NCBI RefSeq assembly: GCF_013624435.2
Contig: NZ_CP061768.1
Coordinates: 2,632,001-2,696,000 of the forward strand
From: Nocardioides campestrisoli
Lineage (GTDB): Bacteria > Actinomycetota > Actinomycetes > Propionibacteriales > Nocardioidaceae
DNA: 64,000 nt
Direction: 5' to 3'
Shown here: in pieces, positions 16,037-24,998 of the stretch
How positions within the stretch are numbered: position 1 is the stretch's first letter
Layout of the letters: each line of letters begins with the position of its first letter
Made by a program: the position numbers and the translations under genes
Notes under the pieces: model-generated
Seen by the model: only the letters and a program-made list of their open reading frames with translations
The model's database searches: none
Told to the model about the DNA's origin: nothing

Positions 16037-16960
16037 TCAGTAGACCGTCACGTGCACGTGGTCGTAGTGGTTGGCGGTGGCCGACCCACGGTCCGACATG
16101 CCGCGCCATCCCTCGCCCGCGCGGTCGACCGACCAGATCTTCTGGGAGTAGATCAGGTACTCGATGCCGAGGTCGGCGTAGTTGGCCCGCAGGTACTCCG
16201 CGACCTCCCAGCCGCGGGAGCCGCTGACCATCACGTCGACCGCGCGACCCTGGCCGTGCTCGCCGTCGCTGCGGAACGTGCCGTAGGAGGTGATCTCCGG
16301 GAACCGGGCACAGACCGCGCGGTGCACGGCGGTGATGTCCGGGTCGACGCCGGCCGGGACCGAGGTGCCGTTGGTGCAGCTCCCGGCGATGCCGGTCAGC
16401 GGCTTCTCCTCGTCGAGGTAGCCGCTGGTCACCCAGCGAGCCTTGCCGCCCATCACGATCTCTGTGCGGCCCTGCGCCTCGCGGCCGGTCACCAGCACCT
16501 TGGTGGCAGCGTCGACGACGCCGACCTTCTGCGCGGACCCGTCGGCCGACGTCCAGAGGTTGAGCGCCTCGGTGGTCCAGAGCCGGGTGTCGGCCTGCCG
16601 GACGGCGACGTCGGCGGCCCGGGCCGCCGCGGCGGCGTTCTGCTGCTGCTTGCGGGCGGCCTTCTTCGCAGCCTTCCGCTCGGCCTGCTTCTCCGCCTTG
16701 CGGTCGGCCTTGCGGTCGGCCTTGCGGGCCTCGTCGGCCGCACGGGACGAGCTCCGGCTCACGGGGGCGGAGCGCTCGCCGATGCTGCTGGCCAGGGCCG
16801 TGCCGGCCAACAGGTCCCGGGAGGGGGGCTGGTCCTGGGACACGACGCCGAGAGCGACCGCGGAGACGGTGGTGAGGAAGGCGACCGGAGCGGCCACGAG
16901 GGCGGCTCTGGCCAGGGGGGTGCGGGCGTCGGTGACCCGCTTGTGGCGATGCTGTGCCAC
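16037..16960 (-). CDS. Secreted SH3-like / D,D-peptidase-like (ARB-07466 type C-terminal) protein
   Basis: The 307-residue protein has an N-terminal signal or anchor segment (LARAALVAAPVAFLTTVSAVALG), a striking Lys/Ala/Arg helical linker (about residues 75-120, repeats of RKADRKAEKQ), an SH3-like domain (LNLWTSADGSAQKVGVV ... WVTSGYL), and a C-terminal domain of the ARB-07466/M15-like fold with GQGRAVDVMVSG and the terminal NHYDHVHVTVY. These histidines and aspartate resemble peptidoglycan peptidase metal ligands, but catalysis is not proven. The GTG at 16960 has AAGGA 8 bases upstream. A cell-wall role is inferred. Confidence 0.85.
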   Translation of the reverse strand: MAQHRHKRVTDARTPLARAALVAAPVAFLTTVSAVALGVVSQDQPPSRDLLAGTALASSIGERSAPVSRSSSRAADEARKADRKADRKAEKQAERKAAKKAARKQQQNAAAAARAADVAVRQADTRLWTTEALNLWTSADGSAQKVGVVDAATKVLVTGREAQGRTEIVMGGKARWVTSGYLDEEKPLTGIAGSCTNGTSVPAGVDPDITAVHRAVCARFPEITSYGTFRSDGEHGQGRAVDVMVSGSRGWEVAEYLRANYADLGIEYLIYSQKIWSVDRAGEGWRGMSDRGSATANHYDHVHVTVY

Positions 16961-16991
16961 AGCGCTGATCCTTAGCTGTTGCTGACAAGAT

Positions 16992-17020
16992 ACGTCCGGC
17001 GCAGGTCGTGCCCCGGACGT
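16992..17020 (-). repeat. Inverted repeat in the 5' region of the secreted peptidase-like gene
   Basis: ACGTCCGG and CCGGACGT are separated by 13 bases, 32 bases before the start codon. It may form an RNA hairpin or be an operator; nothing identifies the regulator. Confidence 0.5.
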
Positions 17021-17036
17021 GGTCGTTGAGTCAAGC

Positions 17037-17065
17037 ACAATGCCGTCAGGAACTAGACATTTCAA
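17037..17065 (-). promoter_or_regulatory. Possible promoter of the secreted peptidase-like gene
   Basis: On the minus strand TTGAAA and CATTGT are 17 bases apart, giving a leader of about 70 bases that contains the inverted repeat at 16992-17020. The -10 match is imperfect. Confidence 0.3.
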
Positions 17066-17177
17066 TCGCCCATTCTGGGGTGTCACCCCTCACCCCTCCG
17101 TTATCCGGACAAGGGCCCCGCACGACCGGGCAGTAGGTGACGACCGCACCCTCCTGCGACTGCTGTGACGGCCGGCG

Positions 17178-18326
17178 TCAGCCCCCGGTGGCCTCGTCGG
17201 CGTCCTCGCGCCACCGTGCGCCCCGTCCGTCGGTGTCGTCGAGCCACCCCTCCGGCAGGGCCACACGCTTGCGCGGCGAGCCCTGGCGACCCCGGGGCGC
17301 GCCCAGCTCGGAGACCGGGAACCGCTCGTCGGGGTCCAGCTCGGCGAGCAGCCGGTCGAGGTCGGCCAGCGAGTCGACCAGCGCCAGCGAGTGGCGCAGC
17401 GGCCCGCCGGCCCGGAACCCCTTGAGGTACCAGCTCACGTGCTTGCGGAACTCCTTGCAGCCGCGCTCCTCCCCCATGTGCCGGCAGAGCAGCTCGGCGT
17501 GCCGGCGCATCACCGCGCGGACCTCGCCCAGCGTGGGCAGGACGGTCTCGGTGGGGGTGGAGGAGAACGCCGCGGCCAGGTCGCGGAAGAGCCAGGGCCG
17601 GCCCAGGCACCCGCGTCCGACGACGACGCCGGCGGCTCCGGTCTCGCGGACCATCCGGACGGCGTCCCCGGCCTCCCAGATGTCCCCGTTGCCCAGGACC
17701 GGGATGTCGATGTGCTCCACGAGCCGGGCGATCGAGTCCCAGTCGGCCTCGCCGGAGTAGGCCTGCTCGACCGTGCGGCCGTGCAGCGCGATCGCGGCCA
17801 CCCCGGTCTCCTGGGCGATCCTGCCGGCGTCCAGGTAGGTCAGGTGGTCCTCGTCGAGGCCCTTGCGGGTCTTCATCGTCACCGGGACGCCGTACGGCGC
17901 CGTGGCCGTCACTGCCGCCTCGAGGATCTCCCCCAGCAGGCCGCGCTTCCACGGCAGCGCCCCGCCGCCGCCCTTGCGGGTCACCTTGGGCACCGGGCAG
18001 CCGAAGTTGAGGTCGACGTGCGCGACCCCGTAGTCGGCGCAGAGGATCTCGGCGGCCTTGCCCACGTAGACGGGGTCGGTGCCGTAGAGCTGCACCGAGC
18101 GGACCGTCTCGAGCTCGTCGAAGACGAGCATCTTCCGGGTCGTCTCGTCACCCTCGACCAGCCCGCGGGAGGTGATCATCTCGCAGACGTAGAGACCAGC
18201 CCCCTGCTCGGCGCACAGGCGCCTGTAGGCCGCGTTGGTGATGCCGGCCATCGGGGCGAGCACGACCGGGGTCTCGATCCGCAGGTCCCCCAGGACCAGC
18301 TCGGTGGGCAGTGCGGAGCCGACCAC
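17178..18326 (-). CDS. dusB: tRNA dihydrouridine synthase
   Basis: The 382-residue flavoenzyme reduces uridine to dihydrouridine in tRNA. It has the TIM-barrel landmarks APMAGITNAAYRRLC, the catalytic cysteine in VDLNFGCPVPKVTRKGGG, ALHGRTVEQAYSGEADW and the FMN phosphate site VVVGRGCLGRPWLF, then a helical C-terminal domain. The GTG at 18326 has AAGGAGGG just upstream. The gene follows glyS on the same strand after 35 bases. The actinobacterial enzyme is usually annotated DusB; which uridine it modifies is not shown. Confidence 0.93.
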   Translation of the reverse strand: MVGSALPTELVLGDLRIETPVVLAPMAGITNAAYRRLCAEQGAGLYVCEMITSRGLVEGDETTRKMLVFDELETVRSVQLYGTDPVYVGKAAEILCADYGVAHVDLNFGCPVPKVTRKGGGGALPWKRGLLGEILEAAVTATAPYGVPVTMKTRKGLDEDHLTYLDAGRIAQETGVAAIALHGRTVEQAYSGEADWDSIARLVEHIDIPVLGNGDIWEAGDAVRMVRETGAAGVVVGRGCLGRPWLFRDLAAAFSSTPTETVLPTLGEVRAVMRRHAELLCRHMGEERGCKEFRKHVSWYLKGFRAGGPLRHSLALVDSLADLDRLLAELDPDERFPVSELGAPRGRQGSPRKRVALPEGWLDDTDGRGARWREDADEATGG

Positions 18327-18361
18327 GCGGCCCTCCTTCCTCGCCGGCGCAGGCGCCGCGC

Positions 18362-19759
18362 TCAGCAGCCGAGCAGCCGCTCGGCGAAGTAGCGGCTGAT
18401 CCCGTCCAGGCTGATCCGCTCCTGGCTCATCGAGTCCCGCTCGCGCACGGTGACCGCGCCGTCCTCGAGGGTGTCGAAGTCGACGGTCACGCAGTACGGC
18501 GTCCCGATCTCGTCCTGGCGGCGGTAGCGGCGACCGATCGCGCCGGAGTCGTCGAACTCGACGTTCCAGTTCTCCCGCAGCTCGGCCGCGAGGCCCTTGG
18601 CCTTCGGGCTCAGGTCGGCGTTGCGGCTCAGCGGCAGCACCGCGACCTTGACCGGGGCCAGGCGGGGGTCGAGCCGCAGCACGGTCCGCTTGTCGACGCC
18701 GCCCTTGGTGTTGGGCGCCTCGTCCTCGGCGTACGCGTCGACCAGGAAGGTCATCAGGCTGCGCGAGAGCCCGGCTGCCGGCTCGATCACGTAGGGCACG
18801 TAGCGCTCGTTGGCGGCCTGGTCGAAGTAGCTCAGGTCCTGGCCGGAGTGCTGGGAGTGGGTGGAGAGGTCGAAGTCGGTGCGGTTGGCGACGCCCTCGA
18901 GCTCGCCCCACTCCGAGCCGGCGAAACGGAACCGGTACTCGATGTCGACGGTCCGCTTGGAGTAGTGGCTCAGCTTCTCCTTCGGGTGCTCGAAGTGGCG
19001 CAGGTTGTCCGGGTTGATCCCCAGGTCGGTGTACCAGCGGGTGCGCTCGTCGATCCAGTACTGGTGCCACTCCTCGTCCTCACCCGGCTTGACGAAGAAC
19101 TCCATCTCCATCTGCTCGAACTCACGGGTGCGGAAGATGAAGTTGCCCGGCGTGATCTCGTTGCGGAAGCTCTTGCCGATCTGGGCGATGCCGAACGGGG
19201 GCTTCATCCGGCTCGAGGTCACCACGTTGGCGAAGTTGAGGAAGATCCCCTGGGCGGTCTCGGGCCGCAGGTAGTGCATGCCGGACTCGTCCTCGGTGAC
19301 ACCGAGGTGGGTCTTGAGCATGCCGGAGAACTGGCGCGGCTCGGTCCAGGCGCCGCGGGTGCCGCAGTTGGCGCAGGCGACGTCGCGCAGGTCGACCTGG
19401 TCGGGGTCGTCGAGGCCCTTCTTCTCCGCGTACGCCTCCTGGAGGTGGTCGGCGCGGTAGCGCTTGTGGCACGACTGGCACTCGGTCAGCGGGTCGTTGA
19501 AGGTGTCGACGTGGCCGGACGCCTCCCAGGTCTGGCGCGGCAGGATGATGCTGGAGTCGAGACCCACCACGTCCTGACGACGCTGCACCACCGCGCGCCA
19601 CCACTGGCGCTTGATGTTCTCCTTCAGCTCGACACCGAGCGGGCCGTAGTCCCAGGCCGACCGGGTACCGCCGTAGATCTCCCCGCAGGGGTAGACGAAG
19701 CCGCGCCGCTTGGCGAGCGAGACGACGTTGTCGACGGGCGAGGGGGGCGGCTTGGCCAC
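18362..19759 (-). CDS. glyS: Glycine--tRNA ligase (single-chain alpha2 type)
   Basis: The 465-residue class II aminoacyl-tRNA synthetase is the dimeric form used by actinobacteria and archaea. It opens with [17 protein letters not shown] and shows motif 2 [26 protein letters not shown], motif 3 [16 protein letters not shown] and a C-terminal anticodon-binding domain. A Cys-pair insertion ([12 protein letters not shown] ... CANCGTRG) suggests a zinc-binding knuckle. The GTG start at 19759 is preceded by AGGAG. No T-box is visible upstream. Confidence 0.96.
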   Translation of the reverse strand: MAKPPPSPVDNVVSLAKRRGFVYPCGEIYGGTRSAWDYGPLGVELKENIKRQWWRAVVQRRQDVVGLDSSIILPRQTWEASGHVDTFNDPLTECQSCHKRYRADHLQEAYAEKKGLDDPDQVDLRDVACANCGTRGAWTEPRQFSGMLKTHLGVTEDESGMHYLRPETAQGIFLNFANVVTSSRMKPPFGIAQIGKSFRNEITPGNFIFRTREFEQMEMEFFVKPGEDEEWHQYWIDERTRWYTDLGINPDNLRHFEHPKEKLSHYSKRTVDIEYRFRFAGSEWGELEGVANRTDFDLSTHSQHSGQDLSYFDQAANERYVPYVIEPAAGLSRSLMTFLVDAYAEDEAPNTKGGVDKRTVLRLDPRLAPVKVAVLPLSRNADLSPKAKGLAAELRENWNVEFDDSGAIGRRYRRQDEIGTPYCVTVDFDTLEDGAVTVRERDSMSQERISLDGISRYFAERLLGC

Positions 19760-19808
19760 GGTGAGAGCTCCTGTTGCGCACGGCCGGCTGGCTGCCGACC
19801 TCGAAGGA

Positions 19809-20129
19809 TCAGGGTAACGAGCGGCTACGTGCCTCGTTGAGGGCGGCTCCCGGCAGCACCGGCTCGTAGGCGCTGGGCTCGTCGATCGCCCGGCTCAGGA
19901 TCGGCACCGCGGTGAGCTTGACCTCGTAGGAGGAGAGCGCACGCCGGTAGGAGCCCACGTCGCGCCACTCGGTGTGCAGAACCCACAGCTCGGGGTCGTC
20001 GAGGTTGCGCCCGATGGCGCCACGGACGTGACCGGGGCGGGCCGCGAGCGTCTCCAGCGCCACCTGGAGGTCGGCGCGGAACTGCTCGCCGGCCGACGCG
20101 GGCACCCGGAACCTGTTGATCACCATCAC
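19809..20129 (-). CDS. Antibiotic biosynthesis monooxygenase (ABM) domain protein
   Basis: The 106-residue protein fits the small ferredoxin-like ABM family: [21 protein letters not shown], then a [25 protein letters not shown] core. Members act as cofactor-free monooxygenases, haem-degrading enzymes or mere dimer scaffolds; no haem ligand stands out. A TAGGCT element exactly 6 bases before the GTG at 20129 indicates a leaderless start. It is divergent from the zinc operon, and the 87-base gap holds the Zur box next to znuA; whether Zur also affects this gene is open. Confidence 0.82.
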   Translation of the reverse strand: MMVINRFRVPASAGEQFRADLQVALETLAARPGHVRGAIGRNLDDPELWVLHTEWRDVGSYRRALSSYEVKLTAVPILSRAIDEPSAYEPVLPGAALNEARSRSLP

Positions 20130-20135
20130 CCCGTC

Positions 20136-20141
20136 AGCCTA
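20136..20141 (-). promoter_or_regulatory. -10 element, leaderless promoter of the ABM gene
   Basis: TAGGCT on the minus strand ends 6 bases before the GTG at 20129. Confidence 0.5.
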
Positions 20142-20202
20142 GGCGCGCAGGCGCGGCACGGTCGGCCGGCGACCCTCGTGTTGAAGACGGAGGCCCCGGA
20201 TG

Positions 20203-20217
20203 TGAGAATCGTTCTCA
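20203..20217 (+). promoter_or_regulatory. Zur box at the znuA start codon
   Basis: TGAGAATCGTTCTCA is a perfect 6-3-6 palindrome matching the actinobacterial Zur/Fur-type operator pattern TGAnAATnnTTnTCA. Its last base is the A of the znuA ATG, so a bound repressor would cover the start site. A zur gene closes this operon. Confidence 0.82.
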
Positions 20218-21167
20218 TGAAGACCTCCCCCTGGCTCGCTCTCCTCGTCCCGCTCGTCCTGGTCGCCCCGGGCTGTGGCGCACTGTCGGACGAGAGCGGC
20301 TCGGACGGCGACCGGGTGCAGGTGGCCGCGGGCTTCTACCCCCTGGCCTGGGTGGCCGAGCAGGTCGCGGGAGACCGCGCGGACGTGGTCAACCTGACCA
20401 AGCCGGGCCAGGAGGCGCACGAGGCCGGTCTCTCCATCGAGAAGACCGCCGACCTCGCCTCGGCCGACCTGGCGCTGACCCACCAGGCCCTGCAGCCCGA
20501 GGTGTTCGATGCCGCCGAGACCAACACCCAGGGGAAGGTCCTCGACGTCGAGGACGTCGTCGACCTGGCCCCCGCCGGCACGGGGCACGACCACGACGAG
20601 CACGACGACCACGGGGACGAGGGGCACGAGGACGACGGCCACGACCACGGGGACGAGGACCCGCACTTCTGGCTCGACCCGCTGCTGATGGCGGATCTCG
20701 GGGACGCGGTCGCCGAGGAGCTCTCCGAGATCGACCCCGAGGGCGCCGAGCAGTACGCCGACTCCGCCGAGGCACTGCGCGGGCGCCTGGAGGAGCTGGA
20801 CCAGGAGTACACCGCCGGTCTGGCCGGGTGCGAGCGCGACGTCGTCGTGGTCAGCCACGACGCCTTCGGCTACCTGGGCAGGTACGGCCTGGAGTTCGAG
20901 CCGATCGCCGGGCTCTCGCCTGACGCCGAGCCGACGGCCGCCGACCTCCAGCACCTGCAGGAGCTGATCCGCGACGAGGGCCTGACCACCGTGTTCAGCG
21001 AGACGCTCGGGTCGTCGGCCCCGGCGCGCTCCCTGGCGAAGGACACCGGCCTGCGGACCGACACCCTCGACCCGATCGAGGGCCTCTCCGGCTCCGGCTC
21101 CCAGGCGGACTACCTCTCCCTGATGCGCGACAACCTCGACGCGCTGCGCAAGGCCGACGGATGCTGA
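20217..21167 (+). CDS. znuA: Zinc ABC transporter substrate-binding lipoprotein
   Basis: The 316-residue cluster A-I metal-binding protein has a lipoprotein signal (LALLVPLVLVAPGCG, Cys about residue 18), a ZnuA/TroA fold, and a His/Asp/Glu-rich loop (about residues 123-145, HDHDEHDDHGDEGHEDDGHD) typical of zinc-specific members. Metal ligands are expected at the His of PGQEAHEAGLS, in DPHFWLDP, at VVSHDAFGY and a late acidic residue. It is the first gene of znuA-znuC-znuB-zur and has a Zur box on its start codon, with no Shine-Dalgarno sequence, so leaderless translation is likely. Confidence 0.93.
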   Translation: MKTSPWLALLVPLVLVAPGCGALSDESGSDGDRVQVAAGFYPLAWVAEQVAGDRADVVNLTKPGQEAHEAGLSIEKTADLASADLALTHQALQPEVFDAAETNTQGKVLDVEDVVDLAPAGTGHDHDEHDDHGDEGHEDDGHDHGDEDPHFWLDPLLMADLGDAVAEELSEIDPEGAEQYADSAEALRGRLEELDQEYTAGLAGCERDVVVVSHDAFGYLGRYGLEFEPIAGLSPDAEPTAADLQHLQELIRDEGLTTVFSETLGSSAPARSLAKDTGLRTDTLDPIEGLSGSGSQADYLSLMRDNLDALRKADGC

Positions 21168-21985
21168 GCGCGCCGTCGTCCTCCGCCGGCGCACAGCCTC
21201 CGGTCGCCCTGGACAACGTCTCGGTCTCGATCGACGGCCGTCCCGTGGTGCGCTGCGCAGACCTCATGGTGCGCACCGGGGAGTTCGTCGCGCTGATGGG
21301 GGCCAACGGGTCGGGCAAGTCGACCCTGGTCCGGGCGATGACCGGGCTGCGGCCACTCGCCGCCGGCACCGCGTCCCTCTTCGGCACCCCCCTGCCGTCC
21401 TTCCGCGACTGGCAGCGGGTCGGCTTCGTCCCGCAGCGCGCCGGGGCGGGCTCGGGGGTGCCGGCCTCGGTCTGGGAGGTCGTCGCCTCCGGACGCCTCA
21501 CCCGCCGGCGCCTGTTCCGGCCGCTCAGCCGCGAGGACCGCCGGATGATCGAGGACGCCCTGGAGGTCGTGGGGCTGCGGGAGCTCGCCCGCTCGGGGAT
21601 CAGCAACCTCTCCGGCGGGCAGCAGCAGCGCGCGTTGATCGCCCGCGCCCTGGCCGGCGAGCCGGACCTGTTCCTGCTCGACGAGCCGACCGCGGGCGTC
21701 GACCTGCCGCACCAGGAGGCGCTGGCCGACGCGCTGGGGACCCTGGCCGGTCGGGGCGCCACGATCGTCCTGGTCGCCCACGAGCTCGGCCCCATGCGCC
21801 CACTGGTGGACCGCGCGGTGGTGATGCGCAGCGGGCGCATCGTCTACGACGGCGCGCCGCTCGACGACCACGAGGTGCACTCCCCTCATCTCGGTGAGGC
21901 GCACACCCACCACCACGTCGAGCCCCAGCAGGACCACGTGCCCTTCGTGGCCTCGCCCCTGGACACGCCGGAGGGCGACCGATGA
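21161..21985 (+). CDS. znuC: Zinc ABC transporter ATP-binding protein
   Basis: The 274-residue ATPase has Walker A GANGSGKSTLVRAM, Q-loop FVPQRAG, signature ISNLSGGQQQRALIARALAG, Walker B LFLLDEPTAGVD and the H-loop LVAHELGP. The C-terminal tail is His-rich (HEVHSPHLGEAHTHHHVEPQQ). The ATG overlaps the end of znuA by 7 bases and its stop overlaps znuB by 4, so the subunits are translationally coupled. Confidence 0.93.
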   Translation: MLSAPSSSAGAQPPVALDNVSVSIDGRPVVRCADLMVRTGEFVALMGANGSGKSTLVRAMTGLRPLAAGTASLFGTPLPSFRDWQRVGFVPQRAGAGSGVPASVWEVVASGRLTRRRLFRPLSREDRRMIEDALEVVGLRELARSGISNLSGGQQQRALIARALAGEPDLFLLDEPTAGVDLPHQEALADALGTLAGRGATIVLVAHELGPMRPLVDRAVVMRSGRIVYDGAPLDDHEVHSPHLGEAHTHHHVEPQQDHVPFVASPLDTPEGDR

Positions 21986-23001
21986 ACGACCTCGTCTCGC
22001 TGTTCTCGCTGCCGTTCATGCAGCGCGCCCTGCTCGCGGCGATCTTCACCGGGCTCGCCGTCCCGGCCGTCGGCACCTACCTGGTGCAGCGCCGGATGGC
22101 GCTGATGGGCGACGGCCTGGGCCACGTCGCGGTCACGGGGGTCGCGATCGGCCTGGTCACCGGGTTCGCCCCCACCTGGACGGCGGTGATCGCCGCCGTC
22201 CTCGGTGCCATCGCGATCGAGGTGATCCGCGAGCGTGGCCACACCAACGGCGACGTCGCCCTCGCACTGCTCTTCTACGGCGGCCTGGCCGGCGGCATCT
22301 TCGTCGCCGGGGTGGGTGGGGAGAGCACCGCCAAGCTGCAGCAGTACCTGTTCGGCTCGCTGCTCAGCGTCTCGGCCGAGGACGTGCTCTTCACCCTCGC
22401 CTTCGCCGTGGTCCTGACCTTCCTCTGCCTCGGCCTCGCACCCCAGCTGTTCGCGGTCTCCCAGGACCAGGAGTTCGCCCGGGTCGCGGGCCTGCCGGTG
22501 CGGACCTACAACCTGCTGGTCGCGGTGCTGGCGGCGGTCTCGGTCACCGTCGCGATGCGGACGGTGGGGCTCCTCCTGGTCTCCGCACTGATGGTGGTGC
22601 CGGTGGCCACCGCCCAGCAGCTGGCCCGCTCGTTCCGTGCCACCCTGATGCTGGCCATGGGGCTGGGCCTGGCCGCCTCCTTCGGCGGCCTGGTGCTCGC
22701 GGCTGCCGCCTCCTACCGCGCCGACGTGGCGCCCGGGGCGTCCATCGTCCTGCTGAGCCTGCTGCTGTTCGTGCTCACCTGGCCGGTTGGGGCGCTGCTA
22801 CGCCGACGGCAGCGGCTCCGGGTCCCCTTCGCCGACGAGGCCCCCTCAGCCGAGGAGACGGCCCACCTGCGACCGGAGGACCATCCGCACCAGCACGGAG
22901 AGGGCTGCGGGCACCGGGGGGTCGAGCACGGGAACCACGTCGACTACCTGCACGACGGACACCGGCACGCGCCGCACGGGGCCCACTATGACGAACACTG
23001 A
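21982..23001 (+). CDS. znuB: Zinc ABC transporter permease with His-rich tail
   Basis: The 339-residue ABC-3 family permease has about eight or nine membrane segments, with the family signature MALMGDGLGHVAVTGVAIG and HTNGDVALALLFYGGLAGG. After the last segment it continues about 75 residues into a soluble tail containing some 16 histidines (HRPEDHPHQHGEGCGHRG and beyond), unusual for a permease. The tail might bind zinc on the cytoplasmic side. It overlaps zur by 14 bases. Confidence 0.92.
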   Translation: MNDLVSLFSLPFMQRALLAAIFTGLAVPAVGTYLVQRRMALMGDGLGHVAVTGVAIGLVTGFAPTWTAVIAAVLGAIAIEVIRERGHTNGDVALALLFYGGLAGGIFVAGVGGESTAKLQQYLFGSLLSVSAEDVLFTLAFAVVLTFLCLGLAPQLFAVSQDQEFARVAGLPVRTYNLLVAVLAAVSVTVAMRTVGLLLVSALMVVPVATAQQLARSFRATLMLAMGLGLAASFGGLVLAAAASYRADVAPGASIVLLSLLLFVLTWPVGALLRRRQRLRVPFADEAPSAEETAHLRPEDHPHQHGEGCGHRGVEHGNHVDYLHDGHRHAPHGAHYDEH

Positions 23002-23434
23002 CCGCACCCGGCCCGAGCCCGCGCTGCGGCCCACCCGCCAGCGGACGGCCGTGACCGAGGCGCTCTCCACCTTCTCCGACTTCCGTTCGGCCCAGCAGCT
23101 GCACGAGCTGCTCACCCGGCGCGGCGAGCGGGTGGGCCTGGCGACCGTCTACCGCACCCTGGCCGCCCTCGCGGAGGTCGGCGCGGTCGACGTGCTGCGC
23201 AACGAGGACGGGGAGTCGCTCTACCGGCTCTGCTCGACCACGCACCACCACCACCTGGTCTGCCGCGTCTGCGGGGCCACGGTGGAGGTCGAGGGCCCGG
23301 CGGTGGAGCGGTGGACCCAGAGCATCGCGCGCGAGCACGGCTACGCCGACATCAGCCACGACCTCGAGATCTTCGGGACGTGTCCGTCCTGCCGCGCTCC
23401 GGGTGCGCCCGACCGCGCGGACACGCACGACTAG
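22988..23434 (+). CDS. zur: Fur family zinc uptake regulator
   Basis: The 148-residue Fur-family repressor has an N-terminal winged helix (RPTRQRTAVTEALSTFSDFRSA ... GLATVYRTLAALAEVG) and a dimerisation domain with the regulatory metal site (STTHHHHLVCRVCGA) and a second Cys pair (GTCPSC) that forms the structural zinc site. Location as the last gene of the zinc operon, plus the operator at znuA, identifies it as Zur and predicts auto-repression when zinc is sufficient. The ATG at 22988 lies inside the znuB tail. Confidence 0.92.
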   Translation: MTNTDRTRPEPALRPTRQRTAVTEALSTFSDFRSAQQLHELLTRRGERVGLATVYRTLAALAEVGAVDVLRNEDGESLYRLCSTTHHHHLVCRVCGATVEVEGPAVERWTQSIAREHGYADISHDLEIFGTCPSCRAPGAPDRADTHD

Positions 23435-23437
23435 GCT
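23432..23437 (+). promoter_or_regulatory. -10 element, leaderless promoter of uppS
   Basis: TAGGCT begins with the zur stop codon itself and ends 6 bases before the GTG of uppS, so uppS probably has its own start of transcription apart from the zinc operon. Confidence 0.5.
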
Positions 23438-23443
23438 CCCGCT

Positions 23444-24220
23444 GTGCGTACCGGTGCGAAGCGAGAGGTCCGACCCCCCACGCCCCACCCCTCGGGTGCC
23501 CGCCCTCCGGCCGTGCCCGCGGACCTGGTGCCGCGGCACGTGGCGATCGTGATGGACGGGAACGGGCGCTGGGCCAAGGAGCGGGGGCTCCCCCGCACCC
23601 GCGGTCACGAGCAGGGTGAGACGTCCCTGTTCGACGTCGTCGAGGGCGCGATCGAGATCGGCGTGAAGGCGATCTCCGCCTACGCGTTCTCCACCGAGAA
23701 CTGGTCGCGCTCCCCCGAGGAGGTGCGCTTCCTCATGGGGTTCAACCGCGACGTGATCCGCCGGCGCCGCGACGAGATGCACGAGCTGGGGGTCCGGGTC
23801 CGCTGGGCCGGGCGGGCGCCCCGGCTGTGGAAGTCGGTGATCCGGGAGCTGCAGGTCGCCGAGGAGCTGACCCGGGACAACGACGTGCTGACCCTGACGA
23901 TGTGCGTCAACTACGGCGGGCGCGCCGAGATCGCCGACGCGGTGCGCTCGATCGCCCACGAGGTCGCCGCCGGCAGGATCAAGCCCGACCGCATCGACGA
24001 GAAGACGATCGCCCGCCACCTGTACGTGCCGGAGTGGTCCGAGGCCGACCTGGTCTGGCGCACCTCCGGCGAGCAGCGGCTCTCCAACTACATGACCTGG
24101 CAGTCTGCCTACAGCGAGTTCGTCTTCTCCGACGTCCTGTGGCCCGATGTGGACCGCACCCACCTGTGGGCGGCGATCGAGGAGTACGCCCACCGGGACC
24201 GGCGCTACGGGTCCGCCTGA
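23444..24220 (+). CDS. uppS: Isoprenyl transferase (cis-prenyltransferase)
   Basis: The 258-residue enzyme condenses isopentenyl diphosphate onto an allylic primer to make long polyprenyl diphosphate for cell-wall lipid carriers. It shows the family blocks HVAIVMDGNGRWAKERGL (catalytic Asp), AISAYAFSTENWSR, and EADLVWRTSGEQRLSNYM. Actinobacteria usually have two such enzymes; this one sits next to recO, the typical place of the decaprenyl diphosphate synthase. The first 25 residues are Pro-rich and probably flexible. The GTG start is backed by a leaderless -10 element. Confidence 0.94.
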   Translation: MRTGAKREVRPPTPHPSGARPPAVPADLVPRHVAIVMDGNGRWAKERGLPRTRGHEQGETSLFDVVEGAIEIGVKAISAYAFSTENWSRSPEEVRFLMGFNRDVIRRRRDEMHELGVRVRWAGRAPRLWKSVIRELQVAEELTRDNDVLTLTMCVNYGGRAEIADAVRSIAHEVAAGRIKPDRIDEKTIARHLYVPEWSEADLVWRTSGEQRLSNYMTWQSAYSEFVFSDVLWPDVDRTHLWAAIEEYAHRDRRYGSA

Positions 24221-24222
24221 GC

Positions 24223-24254
24223 CTGCGGCCGAGCCCGACCGGGCTCGCCCGCAG
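24223..24254. terminator. Bidirectional terminator between uppS and recO
   Basis: CTGCGG-C-CGAGCCC pairs with GGGCTCG-C-CCGCAG around a GACC loop, giving 13 pairs with one mismatch. It lies in the 39-base gap between convergent stops. Confidence 0.72.
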
Positions 24255-24259
24255 CCGGG

Positions 24260-24988
24260 TCAGCGCTCGAGGTGCTCCAGGGAGCGCAGGCCCCGCTCGA
24301 CGTGCCAGGCCAGGTACGCCGCGACCAGGCCGCTGGCCTCCCGGAGGTGGCGCGGCTCCGCGCCGTGCACCACCGGCCACTCGCCGGCCAGCAGCGCGCC
24401 GAGCACCTGCAGGGTCTCCAGCGCCGGGGTGGCCGACCCCGGGAGCCGGCACACCGTGCAGAGCACGCCGCCGGCCGCCGGGTTGAAGAACCGGTGCGGC
24501 CCCTCGGTGCCGCAGCGCACGCAGTGGTCGAACGAGGGTGCGTAACCGGCCACCGCCAACGAGCGCAGCAGGTAGGAGTCGAGCACCTGGCCCGGACCGT
24601 GCTCGCCGCTCACCATCGCCCGCAGACCCCCGACCAGCAGCAGGAACTGCTGGAGGGCGGGCTCCTTCTCCTCCACCACCAGCCGCTCGGCCGTCTCGAG
24701 CATCACCGTGCCCGCGGTGTAGCGGTCGTAGTCCAGGCCGATGCCGGAGTGGAACGGGGTGAGCGTCTCGGCCTGGGTGATCGTGTCGAGCGAACGACCC
24801 TCGGCCAGCTGGAGGTCGACGTGGGTGAACGGCTCCAGCCGCGAGCCCCAGCGCGAGGTGGTGCGTCGTACGCCCTTGGCCACCGCGCGGACCCGGCCGT
24901 GGTGCCGGGTGAGCAGGGTGATGATCCGGTCCGCCTCACCCAGCTTGTGGGTGCGCAGGACGACGGCCTCGTCGCGGTAGAGGGGCAC
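24260..24988 (-). CDS. recO: DNA repair protein RecO
   Basis: The 242-residue protein loads RecA onto SSB-coated DNA in the RecFOR pathway. It opens with the OB-fold start MPLYRDEAVVLRTHKLGEADRIITLLT, followed by a helical domain and a four-cysteine zinc site (CVRCG ... CTVCR, about residues 178-202). The GTG at 24988 has GGGGGA directly before it, which may act as a Shine-Dalgarno sequence. It is convergent with uppS as in many actinobacteria. Confidence 0.94.
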   Translation of the reverse strand: MPLYRDEAVVLRTHKLGEADRIITLLTRHHGRVRAVAKGVRRTTSRWGSRLEPFTHVDLQLAEGRSLDTITQAETLTPFHSGIGLDYDRYTAGTVMLETAERLVVEEKEPALQQFLLLVGGLRAMVSGEHGPGQVLDSYLLRSLAVAGYAPSFDHCVRCGTEGPHRFFNPAAGGVLCTVCRLPGSATPALETLQVLGALLAGEWPVVHGAEPRHLREASGLVAAYLAWHVERGLRSLEHLER

Positions 24989-24998
24989 TCCCCCATTG

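Noticed and set aside
16960..17178. c-di-AMP (ydaO) riboswitch before the secreted peptidase-like gene
   Set aside because: Actinobacterial wall peptidases often have one, but the conserved ydaO blocks are not visible; only a simple inverted repeat is.
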